DNA of 64,000 nt from JAAZMI01 sp050948785. GTDB lineage: Bacteria; Bacillota; Dethiobacteria; DTU022; UBA8154. A model generated the notes under the pieces. It ran no database searches. It saw only the letters and a program-made list of their open reading frames with translations, and had not been told where the DNA came from. The position numbers were made by a program, and so were the translations under genes. The stretch lies in the NCBI GenBank assembly GCA_050948785.1, contig JBMNEM010000001.1:1-64000 (forward strand). Direction: 5' to 3'. Shown here piece after piece: positions 32,553 to 41,800 of the stretch; position 1 is the first letter of the stretch; every line of letters begins with the position of its first letter.

Positions 32553-34850
32553 ATGTTAAAAAAATACCGGTTATTAATTGAAAATCTGCCCGATGCTTTT
32601 ATCTATGTTGTTGACATGAAGACCTATGAAATATTATTTACAAACCGCTACGGAGAAGATGTTTTTGGTAGTGCTGTAGGAAGAAGATGCTGGCAGGTGA
32701 TCCAGGAAGGACAAACAGGGCCCTGTGAATTTTGCACAAATGACAAGTTGCTGGCTCCTTCCGGTCAGCCTGCGGGAGTATACCACCGTGAGTTTAGAAA
32801 TACAAAAAACGGCAGGTGGTATGACTGTCGTGATATGGCTTTACAGTGGATTGATGGACGCATGGTGAAACTGGGGATGGCTACTGATATTACCGAGTTA
32901 AAGCAGATGCAGGAAAAACTCAAAAATGAGAAAAGTAGGCTGGCTGCTCATCTGGAAGGGATGTTGGATACAGCTGCCATCTGGATCAACACATCGGATG
33001 AGAAAGGGAATGCGACTTACTGGAACAAGGCAGCAGAGCAAATTAGCGGTTATAGGGCCGAAGAAGTAATAGGCCATGCCAGGGTATGGGATTGGATTTA
33101 TCCTGTTCCGGAGTATAGAAAACAAATCTTAAAAATGCGCCATGACATCATTTTTAATGGTAAAAAGGTAGAGAACTATGAAACACAGATCAGAAGCAAG
33201 GATGGGCAGTATCGCACACTTTTATGGCATGCCCATAATCTTGTTGAAAATGGTAAAACAATTGGCAGTATTGCCCTGGCAGCTGAGATTACCGAACGCA
33301 AACAGGCGGAGAAAGAACTGCGAATCTCTGAGGAACGATACCGTTCCCTGGTAGATAACGCCAATGAAGCTATCATTGTCATTCAGAATAATCTCCTTGT
33401 ATTTGCAAATCCCATGGCCGTTCAGATCTTTGGTTGTTGTTCTGTAGAGGAGATAACCTCTGCCAGCCCATTCGATTTTTTACACCTTGATGATTGGGAG
33501 CATGTCGTAAAGCGGCACAAAAAACTGATGAGGAAAGAACATGTTGAGAACCCTTATACTATTAGGCTGATAGTCGCTGACGACAGCCTGAAGACGCTCT
33601 CCAATACCTCCGTTCTGATTGAATGGGAAGGGCGCCCTGCCATTTTATGCCTGATGACCGATATTACGGAAATGACAAAAATGCAAGAAGAAATTATGAA
33701 AGCAGATAAGCTTGAATCAATAGGTTTGCTTGCCGGCGGGATTGCCCATGATTTTAATAATTACCTGGCAACTCTGTTGGGCAATATTTCTCTGGCCAAG
33801 CTAAATAAAAATAATTTTAACAAAATACATGAAAAACTGGAAAATATGGAAAAAGCAATCCACCATGCAAAAAATCTATCTGATCAATTGTTCACTTTTG
33901 CTAAAGGTGGAGGGCCGGTTAAAAAAATGGTATCGATCAAAGAGTTGATCCTCGATGACGTAAAATTTACTTTAAGCGGCACAAATGTTCGTTGTAAATT
34001 TTTGATAGCAGAAAATCTCCAGATGGTAGAAGTGGATGAGGGGCAGTTCAGCCAGGTATTGAACAATATCGTTATTAATGCTGTGCAGGCTATGCCTGAC
34101 GGCGGAATAATTGAGGTTGCCGCGAAAAATGTTACGATTGAATCCGAAAGCCGGGATTATCGCCTGCCGCTGGAGGAAGGGCCTTACATAAAAATATCCA
34201 TCAAAGATAGGGGCCCAGGTATACAAGAAAAAGATCTGTTAAAAATATTTGATCCGTTTTTTACGACCAAGGATAAAGGAAAAGGGTTAGGTCTTACAAC
34301 TTCCTATTCCATAATTAAAAAACATGGCGGCCATTTAAGTGTTGAATCCAAAACGGGGGTTGGAACAACCTTTTATATTTTTCTACCTGCTTCCGTGCAG
34401 GCCAGCATGGTTACTACCATAGAAGAGGACGTAATTTATGGAACAGGGAAAATATTGCTCATGGATGATGAAGAAGATGTTTTGAAAGTTACCGGTGAAA
34501 TGTTATCTGCTTTCGGTTACGATGTTTCTCTTTCCAGAGACGGAAAGGAAGCTATAGCAATGTACTTGACAGCTCTAAAAAATGACCGGCCCTTCGACCT
34601 TGTGATCATGGATCTAACTGTTCCGGGTGGTTTGGGTGGTAAGGATACTATAAAAGAATTATTAAAAAAAGATCCCGCTGTTAAAGCCATTGTTTGCAGC
34701 GGTTATTCTAATGACCCGGTGATGAACAATTATAGTGATTATGGTTTTAGGGGGGCTATCAAGAAGCCTTTTCCAAGCAAGGAATTGTCCAGGCTTGTTT
34801 ATATTAATATAAATGGTTATAAAAAAGAGGATGCCTGTAAAGCACGATAG
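32553..34850 (+). CDS. Multi-PAS hybrid histidine kinase with C-terminal receiver
   Basis: 765 residues from the ATG at 32553, chosen because GGGGGG lies nine bases upstream; a TTG at 32514 would add 13 residues. Three PAS domains come first: one with a Cys-rich insert (RRCWQVIQEGQTGPCEFCTN, perhaps a metal or redox site), a second near 140-270 and a third near 275-395. HisKA follows with the His in LLAGGIAHDFNNYLATLLG, then HATPase_c (NAVQAM, DRGPGI, FDPFFTTKDKGKGLGL) and a receiver domain (LLMDDEEDVLK, Asp in LVIMDLTVPGG, KKPF). There are no membrane helices. It stands alone; its target regulator is not adjacent. Confidence 0.9.
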   Translation: MLKKYRLLIENLPDAFIYVVDMKTYEILFTNRYGEDVFGSAVGRRCWQVIQEGQTGPCEFCTNDKLLAPSGQPAGVYHREFRNTKNGRWYDCRDMALQWIDGRMVKLGMATDITELKQMQEKLKNEKSRLAAHLEGMLDTAAIWINTSDEKGNATYWNKAAEQISGYRAEEVIGHARVWDWIYPVPEYRKQILKMRHDIIFNGKKVENYETQIRSKDGQYRTLLWHAHNLVENGKTIGSIALAAEITERKQAEKELRISEERYRSLVDNANEAIIVIQNNLLVFANPMAVQIFGCCSVEEITSASPFDFLHLDDWEHVVKRHKKLMRKEHVENPYTIRLIVADDSLKTLSNTSVLIEWEGRPAILCLMTDITEMTKMQEEIMKADKLESIGLLAGGIAHDFNNYLATLLGNISLAKLNKNNFNKIHEKLENMEKAIHHAKNLSDQLFTFAKGGGPVKKMVSIKELILDDVKFTLSGTNVRCKFLIAENLQMVEVDEGQFSQVLNNIVINAVQAMPDGGIIEVAAKNVTIESESRDYRLPLEEGPYIKISIKDRGPGIQEKDLLKIFDPFFTTKDKGKGLGLTTSYSIIKKHGGHLSVESKTGVGTTFYIFLPASVQASMVTTIEEDVIYGTGKILLMDDEEDVLKVTGEMLSAFGYDVSLSRDGKEAIAMYLTALKNDRPFDLVIMDLTVPGGLGGKDTIKELLKKDPAVKAIVCSGYSNDPVMNNYSDYGFRGAIKKPFPSKELSRLVYININGYKKEDACKAR

Positions 34851-34945
34851 AATGGGCATCCATCCATATTTATGAAGGAGTTGGTTTGCTTTTTCGGCCA
34901 TGAGTAAGTACATTGGCAGGCTCCATAATTAAAATATTGTAAAAT

Positions 34946-35398
34946 TTATGCTACTGCCTCAAGGGTTTTCCGTAAATGATCTTGATCTGACCATAGACAT
35001 ACAACAGATATTTCGTTGATGAGTGTTATATGTTCATTTTTAAACATAAATGATGTGTCGTCCAATAAAGAAATTTTAAGACTTCTTTTTTCAACTCTTC
35101 GCGAAACATCAAACCAGGTAGTAATAACTTTTTCTATATTAGACTGTATATTACTTTGACTCGATGAGCCAACAAGTTTTATTAATTTTATTTTTTGATT
35201 GACATCAACTGCAAAATTTATTTCATATTTCCTGCCGGAGAAACCTTCAACCAAATAATCTTTTTCATATTTAAAACTATTTATTTCTAAAAAATCGCTG
35301 ACGTCTTCCTCAAAGGAGGCAAATGACCTGCCTTTTATTGTGTAAACCAAGTCTGATATTCTTATAATTGATTGAACCATATCAATAAGATCCACCAT
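34946..35398 (-). CDS. Hypothetical protein, weak DUF1828/DUF1829 resemblance
   Basis: 150 residues. The stretch DFLEINSFKYEKDYLVEG with GFSGRKYEINFAVDVNQKIKLIKLVG resembles DUF1829-type domains of accessory and phage-borne proteins. A PD-(D/E)XK-like fold is conceivable from the alternating GxSGxxYxxNF pattern but not shown. The start has no strong ribosome site. It is divergent from the kinase gene and sits at the edge of an accessory patch rich in gene fragments, together with the truncated gene at 35474. I do not assign a function. Confidence 0.5.
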   Translation of the reverse strand: MVDLIDMVQSIIRISDLVYTIKGRSFASFEEDVSDFLEINSFKYEKDYLVEGFSGRKYEINFAVDVNQKIKLIKLVGSSSQSNIQSNIEKVITTWFDVSRRVEKRSLKISLLDDTSFMFKNEHITLINEISVVCLWSDQDHLRKTLEAVA

Positions 35399-35473
35399 CT
35401 GGATACTGAAAGGGAGTATTTAGGGCAATGAAATCATCTCCCCTTTCCGGCGTAAAAAGGGATGGCATATAGG

Positions 35474-35644
35474 TTAACTTCCTATAAGAATTAATTTGCA
35501 TGGATAGTCAATTTTAATAGGCACATTAAACTCAACAGTATAGGCTTTGTCGTCAGAGCTTGACCAAGCTATATCTTCTTCTATGGTTTTTTTTGACCTC
35601 ATGATATCACGTACTTCTTGTTCGCTTACAGGTAAACGGGGCAA
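35474..35644 (-). pseudogene. Short N-terminal fragment of a conserved hypothetical protein
   Basis: An open frame of 56 codons from TTG (MPRLPVSEQEVRDIMRSKKT, then IEEDIAWSSSDDKAYTVEFN). AAGGAGC lies nine bases upstream. It ends abruptly in GS-stop. The conserved look of the first ~50 residues, including the IEEDI.W motif, resembles the start of a longer Firmicute hypothetical (about 130 residues, perhaps DUF6978), so this is likely a 3'-truncated gene rather than a whole one. Confidence 0.45.
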
Positions 35645-35710
35645 CCATTATTCGCTCCTTTATATCTGCCTAACACAGTTTTTGGATATTGTTTTTGGGG
35701 TTTTGGCAAA

Positions 35711-35875
35711 TTACTTCTTCTGTTTCCCCTGTTCTCCCCATGCCTTCAGCCCCTGAAGAAAAATCTTTAGATTCTCCTTCTCTTCATCTGTCATTCCTTT
35801 TAGATCATAAAACTGCAGGGTTATGTCCGGGCCGTTCCGCTGGCTGAAGCCCTGGGGCTGCAAATCAAGTGGATG
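35711..35875 (-). pseudogene. 3' fragment of an XRE-family regulator
   Basis: The translation GPDITLQFYDLKGMTDEEKE and onward to the KIFLQGLKAW segment matches the C-terminal tail of the intact XRE regulator at 59677 (GPDVTLHFYDLKDMTKEEKE). The helix-turn-helix part is missing upstream. It is a relic of a second copy of that regulator type. Confidence 0.75.
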
Positions 35876-35950
35876 GAGGGGAAATATCATATTCTTGCAT
35901 TAGCCAGTGGTTACAGAAAATAACAATGGAACACAATCTATAGACAACAG

Positions 35951-36493
35951 TTAATCTTGGTTTTTACGAAATTTAACATCTTTTTGGGAAAATAGATTGC
36001 CTCCCTGGTTAATAGCTTTTTTATCAATAGTTTTTTTAACTATATCTACAGCTTTTTCAGGGTAAATAAAACTTGGAAAAACCCTTTTCCCAGAACCACC
36101 GTTATTATAAGTATTATTAATTCTATATCTCTTACCAGATGGATTAATCTTCAGAATGTCAAGTATTAATTTAACAGGTTTTGAATTAGGGTGATCGCTA
36201 GTTTTATATTGTATTCCAAGCCTTTTTGCAATTTCCCAAGTTGTTAAGCCAGTTCCTTCTTCGTATATATCTGCAGTATGTTCATAATTAGGTCTTGTTT
36301 TTCTAAACGTTTTTATATGCTTTAAAATACCGAAGTCCTGTGGATCACATTCTTGTGGAATAACCTGGTCGTTATTTTTATAATGGCGGTAAGTAATATA
36401 GATACCTGCACCTAAAAGAGCAAGGAATCCTATTAACATGGAATTCTTTTTTGCTTTTTTGTTTTTTGACTGAAGAGACAATAAAGAACCCAC
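35951..36493 (-). CDS. Hypothetical membrane-anchored protein next to an XRE regulator
   Basis: 180 residues. A Lys-rich start is followed by one hydrophobic segment (about 18-35, LIGFLALLGAGIYITYRHY), then a soluble domain with YEEGTGLTTWEIAKRLGI and RINNTYNNGGSGKRVFPSF. I do not recognise a family. It begins five bases after the XRE gene stop and is probably co-transcribed with it. The pair resembles small regulator-plus-membrane-protein units of mobile regions. Codon use is AT-rich compared with the core genes. Confidence 0.55.
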   Translation of the reverse strand: MGSLLSLQSKNKKAKKNSMLIGFLALLGAGIYITYRHYKNNDQVIPQECDPQDFGILKHIKTFRKTRPNYEHTADIYEEGTGLTTWEIAKRLGIQYKTSDHPNSKPVKLILDILKINPSGKRYRINNTYNNGGSGKRVFPSFIYPEKAVDIVKKTIDKKAINQGGNLFSQKDVKFRKNQD

Positions 36494-36498
36494 TTTTT

Positions 36499-36789
36499 TT
36501 ATTCTCCTTTTTTTTCAGTAAAGAATTTAGAAAAAATATTACCCAGCCCTGTGGCTCCAAAGACTCCATTTAAGATGGGAAGAAATGCAGAACCAACAGC
36601 GAACAGGCCAATTATTGCCAAAAACAATGTTTTTGAAGGTATCATTTTTCCGCATTCAATTGATGATATTGTTTGTCTGCTAACCCCTACTTTATCAGCT
36701 AATTCTTCTTGGGTCCAACCAGCTGCATGCCGTAATTTTTTAATATAGGGTATCGAATTTTTAATATGGTTTTTATCAGCTGAAGACAT
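36499..36789 (-). CDS. XRE-family regulator with C-terminal membrane segment
   Basis: 96 residues. The helix-turn-helix (IKKLRHAAGWTQEELADKVG, then VSRQTISSIECGKMIPS, about 16-55) is of the Cro/CI YozG type. A hydrophobic stretch follows (FLAIIGLFAVGSAFLPILNG, about 56-75), suggesting the protein is membrane-associated. GGGGGG lies eight bases before the ATG. It is the first gene of a pair with the membrane protein at 36493; it probably regulates itself. Confidence 0.8.
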   Translation of the reverse strand: MSSADKNHIKNSIPYIKKLRHAAGWTQEELADKVGVSRQTISSIECGKMIPSKTLFLAIIGLFAVGSAFLPILNGVFGATGLGNIFSKFFTEKKGE

Positions 36790-36879
36790 TTGCCATCCCC
36801 CCTGTTGTAAAGTATTGTTAAATTCTACCTAAATATTAGCATCCAAAAAGACATATGTCAAGAACAAATGTCATTATAC

Positions 36880-36957
36880 ACGTCAAGCCAGGCGGCCACT
36901 GCCATGCTGGCCCAAGCGAACATGGCCCCGCAAACAGTACTGCAGCTTCTTGGATAA
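36880..36957 (+). pseudogene. Flagellin C-terminal relic
   Basis: 26 codons ending in a stop read TSSQAATAMLAQANMAPQTV then LQLLG. This is the conserved C-terminal D0 helix of flagellins (AMLAQAN..PQ.VL.LL). No other part of the gene is present upstream. It marks either a deleted flagellin gene or a transported fragment. Confidence 0.82.
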
Positions 36958-37149
36958 TACACTTGGAATAGTATCAATCAACAGGCGGCAATTCAGCCAG
37001 TGATTGTTGCATTAAACATTCCCCCTTTATGATGTGAGCGGATTGCTCTTGCTTACATCATGAGGGATTATGCAAAGTAAGGCAAAGATTATTTTCGGTT
37101 TTATCAGCATTCCAGTAACGAACTTTGCATAATAACTTCCTTTGCATAA

Positions 37150-37833
37150 GGTGGTCCACTTAGTCCGCTACTTGGCAACATCATGCTGAACGAACTGGAC
37201 CATGAACTAGAAAGGCGAAGCCACCGCTTTATTCGTTACGCCGACGACCTGCTGATCTTCTGCAAAAGCAGGAAAGCAGCTAGCCGGACACTAAAGAACA
37301 TTCTCCCATACATTGAAGAGAAACTCTTCCTAAAAGTGAATCGGGAGAAAACTCAAGTGGCACACATAAGCAAGGTCAAATACCTTGGATACAGCTTCTA
37401 CATCTACAAAGGTGAAGGGAGACTCAGAATACATCCCAAAAGTATTCAAAAATTTAAAGACAAAATCCGAGCAATTACCGGACGCAGTAACGGGATGGGA
37501 ATCGAGTTTAGGAAAATCCGATTCAACCAAGTAATTCGAGGGTGGATAAATTACTTCAAGCTGGCAGATGCCAAAAACCTAACACGGGATTTGGACGAAT
37601 GGATTAGAAGCCGCATACGGATGGTTACATGGAAAAGATGGAAGAGAGTCCGCACGCGATTCAAGAACCTTAAGCGCTTGGGAAACAAAGAAAAACAGGC
37701 ATGGATGTGGGCGAACACAAGAAAGGGCTACTGGCGTATTGCCCATAGCCCGATCCTGTCAAAATCCCTATCCAATGAGAGGTTCAAACGTGCCGGATAC
37801 CTCAGTTTGACGGAATGCTACTCTGCAAAGTAA
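37150..37833 (+). pseudogene. ltrA: Group II intron reverse transcriptase/maturase, 5'-truncated
   Basis: The frame opens at GGPLSPLLGNIMLNELD, part of the RT domain 4-5 region, and includes the catalytic RYADDLLIF (YADD) motif, then the X/maturase domain (RKIRFNQVIRGWINYFKLAD) and a GIIM-type end (MWANTRKGYWRIAHSPIL). The first ~250 residues, with RT motifs 0-3, are missing, and a stop lies directly before 37150. It should be inactive. A 3' piece of it recurs at 38373. Confidence 0.88.
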
Positions 37834-37925
37834 GATGTAAACTTTGGAACCGCCGTATACCGGACGGTACGTACGGTGGTGTGGGAGGTCGGCTACCCAA
37901 ATTAATGGGTAGCCTCCTACCCGAT
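37834..37925 (+). mobile_element. Group II intron 3' end (domains V-VI)
   Basis: After the maturase stop comes GAACCGCCGTATACCGGACG and GTACGTACGGTGGTGTGGGA, a domain-V-type hairpin. GGCTACCCAAATTAATGGGTAGCC is a domain-VI-type hairpin, and the intron end is at about CTACCCGAT. The exon joined to it is the 3' edge of a c-di-GMP riboswitch on the opposite strand. Repeated with the duplication at 38650-38741. Confidence 0.78.
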
Positions 37926-37933
37926 GCAACCTT

Positions 37934-38010
37934 GGCAACCAGGCTATCATAATGGCTTTCGCCATCGTAGACCCTTTGGCTTTGCGTCCCCGGCTTTCAC
38001 CGGGTTTGCC
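37934..38010 (-). ncRNA. Cyclic di-GMP-I (GEMM) riboswitch, copy 1
   Basis: Reading the minus strand: GGCAAACCCGG, GAAA tetraloop, CCGGGGACGCAAAGCC, AAAGGGTCTACG, a GCGAAAGC hairpin, then ATGATAGCCTGGTTGCC closing with GGCA/TGCC. All core positions of the class are present. It points away from the SLH gene toward the intron and has no gene left downstream, so it may be orphaned. An identical copy lies 816 bases away. Confidence 0.93.
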
Positions 38011-38053
38011 CTTTACGTCATTTATACAGTTTTTAATTCATAATGCACAACAT

Positions 38054-38371
38054 TTATTTTGACAGCAGATTATACAGCACTTGGGCCATTTCTGCCCTGG
38101 TGGTTGTACTTGTCGGATTTAACTTTCCAGCATTACCTCCAATAGTTCCTGTTTTAACCAGCAGTGTCATGGCTTCTTTTGCCCATGAATCAATCTGCCC
38201 CGCGTCGGAGAAGTGGTCGAGCGTCTTGTCGGAATCACCCTGCGGTAGTTGCCCGATGACCTTGAGGGCGTTGTACAGCAAGGTGAACATCTCCTGCCGT
38301 GTAATTTCCTTCTCCGGTGCGAACATATTGTTTCCTATGCCTGCTGATATGCCCAATCTTTTTGCCGCGGC
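38054..38371 (-). pseudogene. Duplicated 3' fragment of the SLH-protein gene
   Basis: This encodes the last ~105 residues (part of SLH2 and all SLH3, LGISAGIGNNMFAPEKEITR to YNLLSK) of the SLH protein at 42706, with no sequence differences that I see. It is cut at 38371 where the duplication joins intron sequence. It lacks start and signal peptide. Confidence 0.9.
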
Positions 38372-38372
38372 T

Positions 38373-38741
38373 CAAGCTGGCAGATGCCAAAAACCTAACA
38401 CGGGATTTGGACGAATGGATTAGAAGCCGCATACGGATGGTTACATGGAAAAGATGGAAGAGAGTCCGCACGCGATTCAAGAACCTTAAGCGCTTGGGAA
38501 ACAAAGAAAAACAGGCATGGATGTGGGCGAACACAAGAAAGGGCTACTGGCGTATTGCCCATAGCCCGATCCTGTCAAAATCCCTATCCAATGAGAGGTT
38601 CAAACGTGCCGGATACCTCAGTTTGACGGAATGCTACTCTGCAAAGTAAGATGTAAACTTTGGAACCGCCGTATACCGGACGGTACGTACGGTGGTGTGG
38701 GAGGTCGGCTACCCAAATTAATGGGTAGCCTCCTACCCGAT
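38373..38741 (+). pseudogene. Group II intron 3' fragment, duplicate copy
   Basis: Second copy of the maturase C-terminus (LADAKNLTRDLDEWIRSRIR to YSAK, about 92 codons, stop at 38649) plus the intron 3' hairpins. It exists only because of the tandem duplication and has no start or RT domain. Confidence 0.9.
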
Positions 38742-38749
38742 GCAACCTT

Positions 38750-38826
38750 GGCAACCAGGCTATCATAATGGCTTTCGCCATCGTAGACCCTTTGGCTTTG
38801 CGTCCCCGGCTTTCACCGGGTTTGCC
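38750..38826 (-). ncRNA. Cyclic di-GMP-I (GEMM) riboswitch, copy 2
   Basis: Identical to the aptamer at 37934-38010. It begins 44 bases after the stop of the SLH-protein gene on the same strand. Downstream on that strand come only the antisense intron fragment and the SLH fragment. Confidence 0.93.
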
Positions 38827-38869
38827 CTTTACGTCATTTATACAGTTTTTAATTCATAATGCACAACAT

Positions 38870-41800
38870 TTATTTTGACAGCAGATTATACAGCACTTGG
38901 GCCATTTCTGCCCTGGTGGTTGTACTTGTCGGATTTAACTTTCCAGCATTACCTCCAATAGTTCCTGTTTTAACCAGCAGTGTCATGGCTTCTTTTGCCC
39001 ATGAATCAATCTGCCCCGCGTCGGAGAAGTGGTCGAGCGTCTTGTCGGAATCACCCTGCGGTAGTTGCCCGATGACCTTGAGGGCGTTGTACAGCAAGGT
39101 GAACATCTCCTGCCGTGTAATTTCCTTCTCCGGTGCGAACATATTGTTTCCTATGCCTGCTGATATGCCCAATCTTTTTGCCGCGGCCAGGTAGCCGGTG
39201 TAATAGGTGGCTCCGGCATCTGCAAAATTATTTTTTGGGTCTGCGTCGGGGGCTATGCCATATGCCTTCATCAGCATAACAATGAACTGCCCTCGGGTCA
39301 GCTTTGCTTCCGGGCTATAGTTACCGTTGCCCGTGCCGCCTGTTATGCCTCTGGCCGCGATGAAGCTTACCGCCTTGTGATACCACACGTCCGCAGTCAC
39401 ATCATTGAAGCTTACTTTGTTATACGCCACTGCATAGTCGCTGAAGTGGGTGGTGTCGAAGGTAACCGTTTCTGTTGCCGGATCATAATGTCCGTTGGGT
39501 ATAGTGACAACGTTGCCGCTGCCGTCGATGTACCATACAACGATGCTCTCCGGATTGGCGAGCTCCGCCGCAGTCGGGGTATAGGGTATACTCACTGTCA
39601 CAGGCGCGTTGGAATTGCTCCAGTCAGTTCGCACGCCGTCAATGGAAAGTGTGAGCTGTACCAGCGGCCTGTCACCGATAGCGGCTTTCACGGTATCGGG
39701 CAGATTATCCTTATCTCCCTGACCGATGGCAATCTCCGCTTTACTTCCGCTGATGCCTAATACGCCTGTCAGCATATTGGATGAGACCGTAATGTTGCCC
39801 GCATCTGTGTTGACAGTCAGTGTTCCCTGAACATCACTCGTTGACAGATCCGGCACCGGAATGCCGACCGAATAGGTGTCAACGTCGGGAATTGAGGGTA
39901 TCGTGATGATGGTTCCTCCCTGATCTAAACCTTGGGAACCTGCGTCTACAGAGGCGGTTCCAACATCCTTGTCAACCGTGACCGGGAGCGTCATTTCGGC
40001 GCCGCTTCCCGCTTTTACGTCCGCTTTATAAGCCGGGGCTGCTGGAGCTGCCGGGGTTGTCGGAGTGCTGCTACCGCGGCCTGAACCCCCGCCACCGTTA
40101 TAGCTCCAATTGGCGGTAATCGTTACGTCTTTGGCAGGCATGATAAAGGTGGTTGTCGCATTGTTTGCATTCGCAAAGGGCACACCATCCGGAGAAGTCC
40201 AACCGGTGAAGCTGTAATTGCTCCTGCTGCCGGCGTGGATGGAGACCTGTGCGCCAGGGGAGTATTGACCTGCGCCGCTGGTTCCCGCATAGCTGCCATT
40301 TACGGTCACCGTGTAGGCTGTCGCCGGCGCGGCTGTCGGAGTAGCCGCTGCGCTTGCCTCCGCTCCGCTGCCTGCGCTGTTCACCGCCCGCACTTTGAAG
40401 GTATATGCCGTGCCGTTGGTTAATCCGGTGAAGGTATGGGATGTATTGGTAGCCGCCGTAACCCATGTGCCGCCGTTATCACCGGACACCTCGTAACGGG
40501 AAATTGCGGCGCCGCCGTTGCTGGCGGGAGCACTCCAGCGTAACTCAACCTGACCGTCGCCGGGCGTGGCGGTGAAATTTTGCGGCGCACTTGGTGCGGT
40601 TGGTTCGGCTTCGTACCCCTGCCATTTCAGGAATGGATAGCCGTTGTTTTTGCCAGCCTCAATACCCCATATGGTATCAAAATCCCAACCCGCATAGGTC
40701 ATCTGTTGCTTCATTTCCACTGTGGTCTTGCCTGTGCCGCCGGCTGATGTGCTTTGACCTGACGTATCTTTATCCCAATAACAGCCGGTGACAGTTTCAT
40801 CGTCGCCGTTGCCCACCAGACCGCCGACATCCCTATCGCCGCTCACCGTACATATGGAATAGCAAGCCGTGATTTCGCCACTGTTTGAGCCTACCAGGCC
40901 ACCGGTATAATCGCCAGCGGTCACATCGCCCGAGGAGTAGGATTCGGTAATTATCCCCTCGGTCAGGTTTTCGCCAACCAAGCCGCCGACATTATCGCCT
41001 TCGCTGACCACTGTGGCAGTAGCCCAGCAATTGGTAATCGCACCAAGGTTATAACCGACCAAGCCTCCTGTCCACTCGCCGTATTCTATTATAGCGGTAC
41101 CGGTTACATCACCCATGAAGCAGGAACCGATAAGTGAACCGTTATTCCTACCAACCAAACCGCCGGTATCCCATTCACCTGTTACACTGCCCGTGCCGAT
41201 TACATTGGTTATCCCGCCGCTGTTATTGCCTACCAGGCTCCCGACATAATAACAACCGGTTACATCCACACTTTTAAGCGCCAGGTTGCAGATTTCTGCT
41301 TCTGCCCCTGTATAACCGAACAAGCCGGCCGGAATACGGTTGTTCCATACTCCAACCTGCTTAATAAAAAGATTGTCAATGATATGTCCATCGCCGTCAT
41401 AGGTGCCGATGAAACGATCGGTCGATGTGCCTATCGGCGCCCAGCCCGAGCCTGATCTGTAGCCGTTCAGGTCTAAATTCGCTATTTGCCTGAAGTGCTT
41501 GTCAAGGTGATTGCGCACATTATAAAGCTGATCTGCATGGACGACAAGGTAAGGATCTTCCACACTGCCGCTGCCGCCTGCATACTCCGCCACACCTACA
41601 GCACCTACATATAGGTTGTCTGGGTCTTCATAGATTATATAGCAGCCATCTATTGAAGTAGTATGTCGGCCATCTGTAAAATCAAGTGTTTTGATACCGA
41701 TTTGTACATACTTCGGCGCTTCTATTACCCCGCGAATAGCAATCGTAGAAGGAGTCTCATTGTCTTCTGCCCATATAACTGCACCTTTCTCGTTGGACCG

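Larger units (their letters stand above)
37557..39187. repeat. 816-bp perfect-looking tandem duplication
   Basis: 37557-38371 repeats at 38373-39187 with an offset of 816 bases. Each copy holds the 3' part of the intron maturase with domains V-VI, the GEMM riboswitch and the 3' end of the SLH gene. The joint GCCGCGGC|TCAAGC shows only about one or two bases of microhomology. The copies look identical, so the event is recent. Confidence 0.95.
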
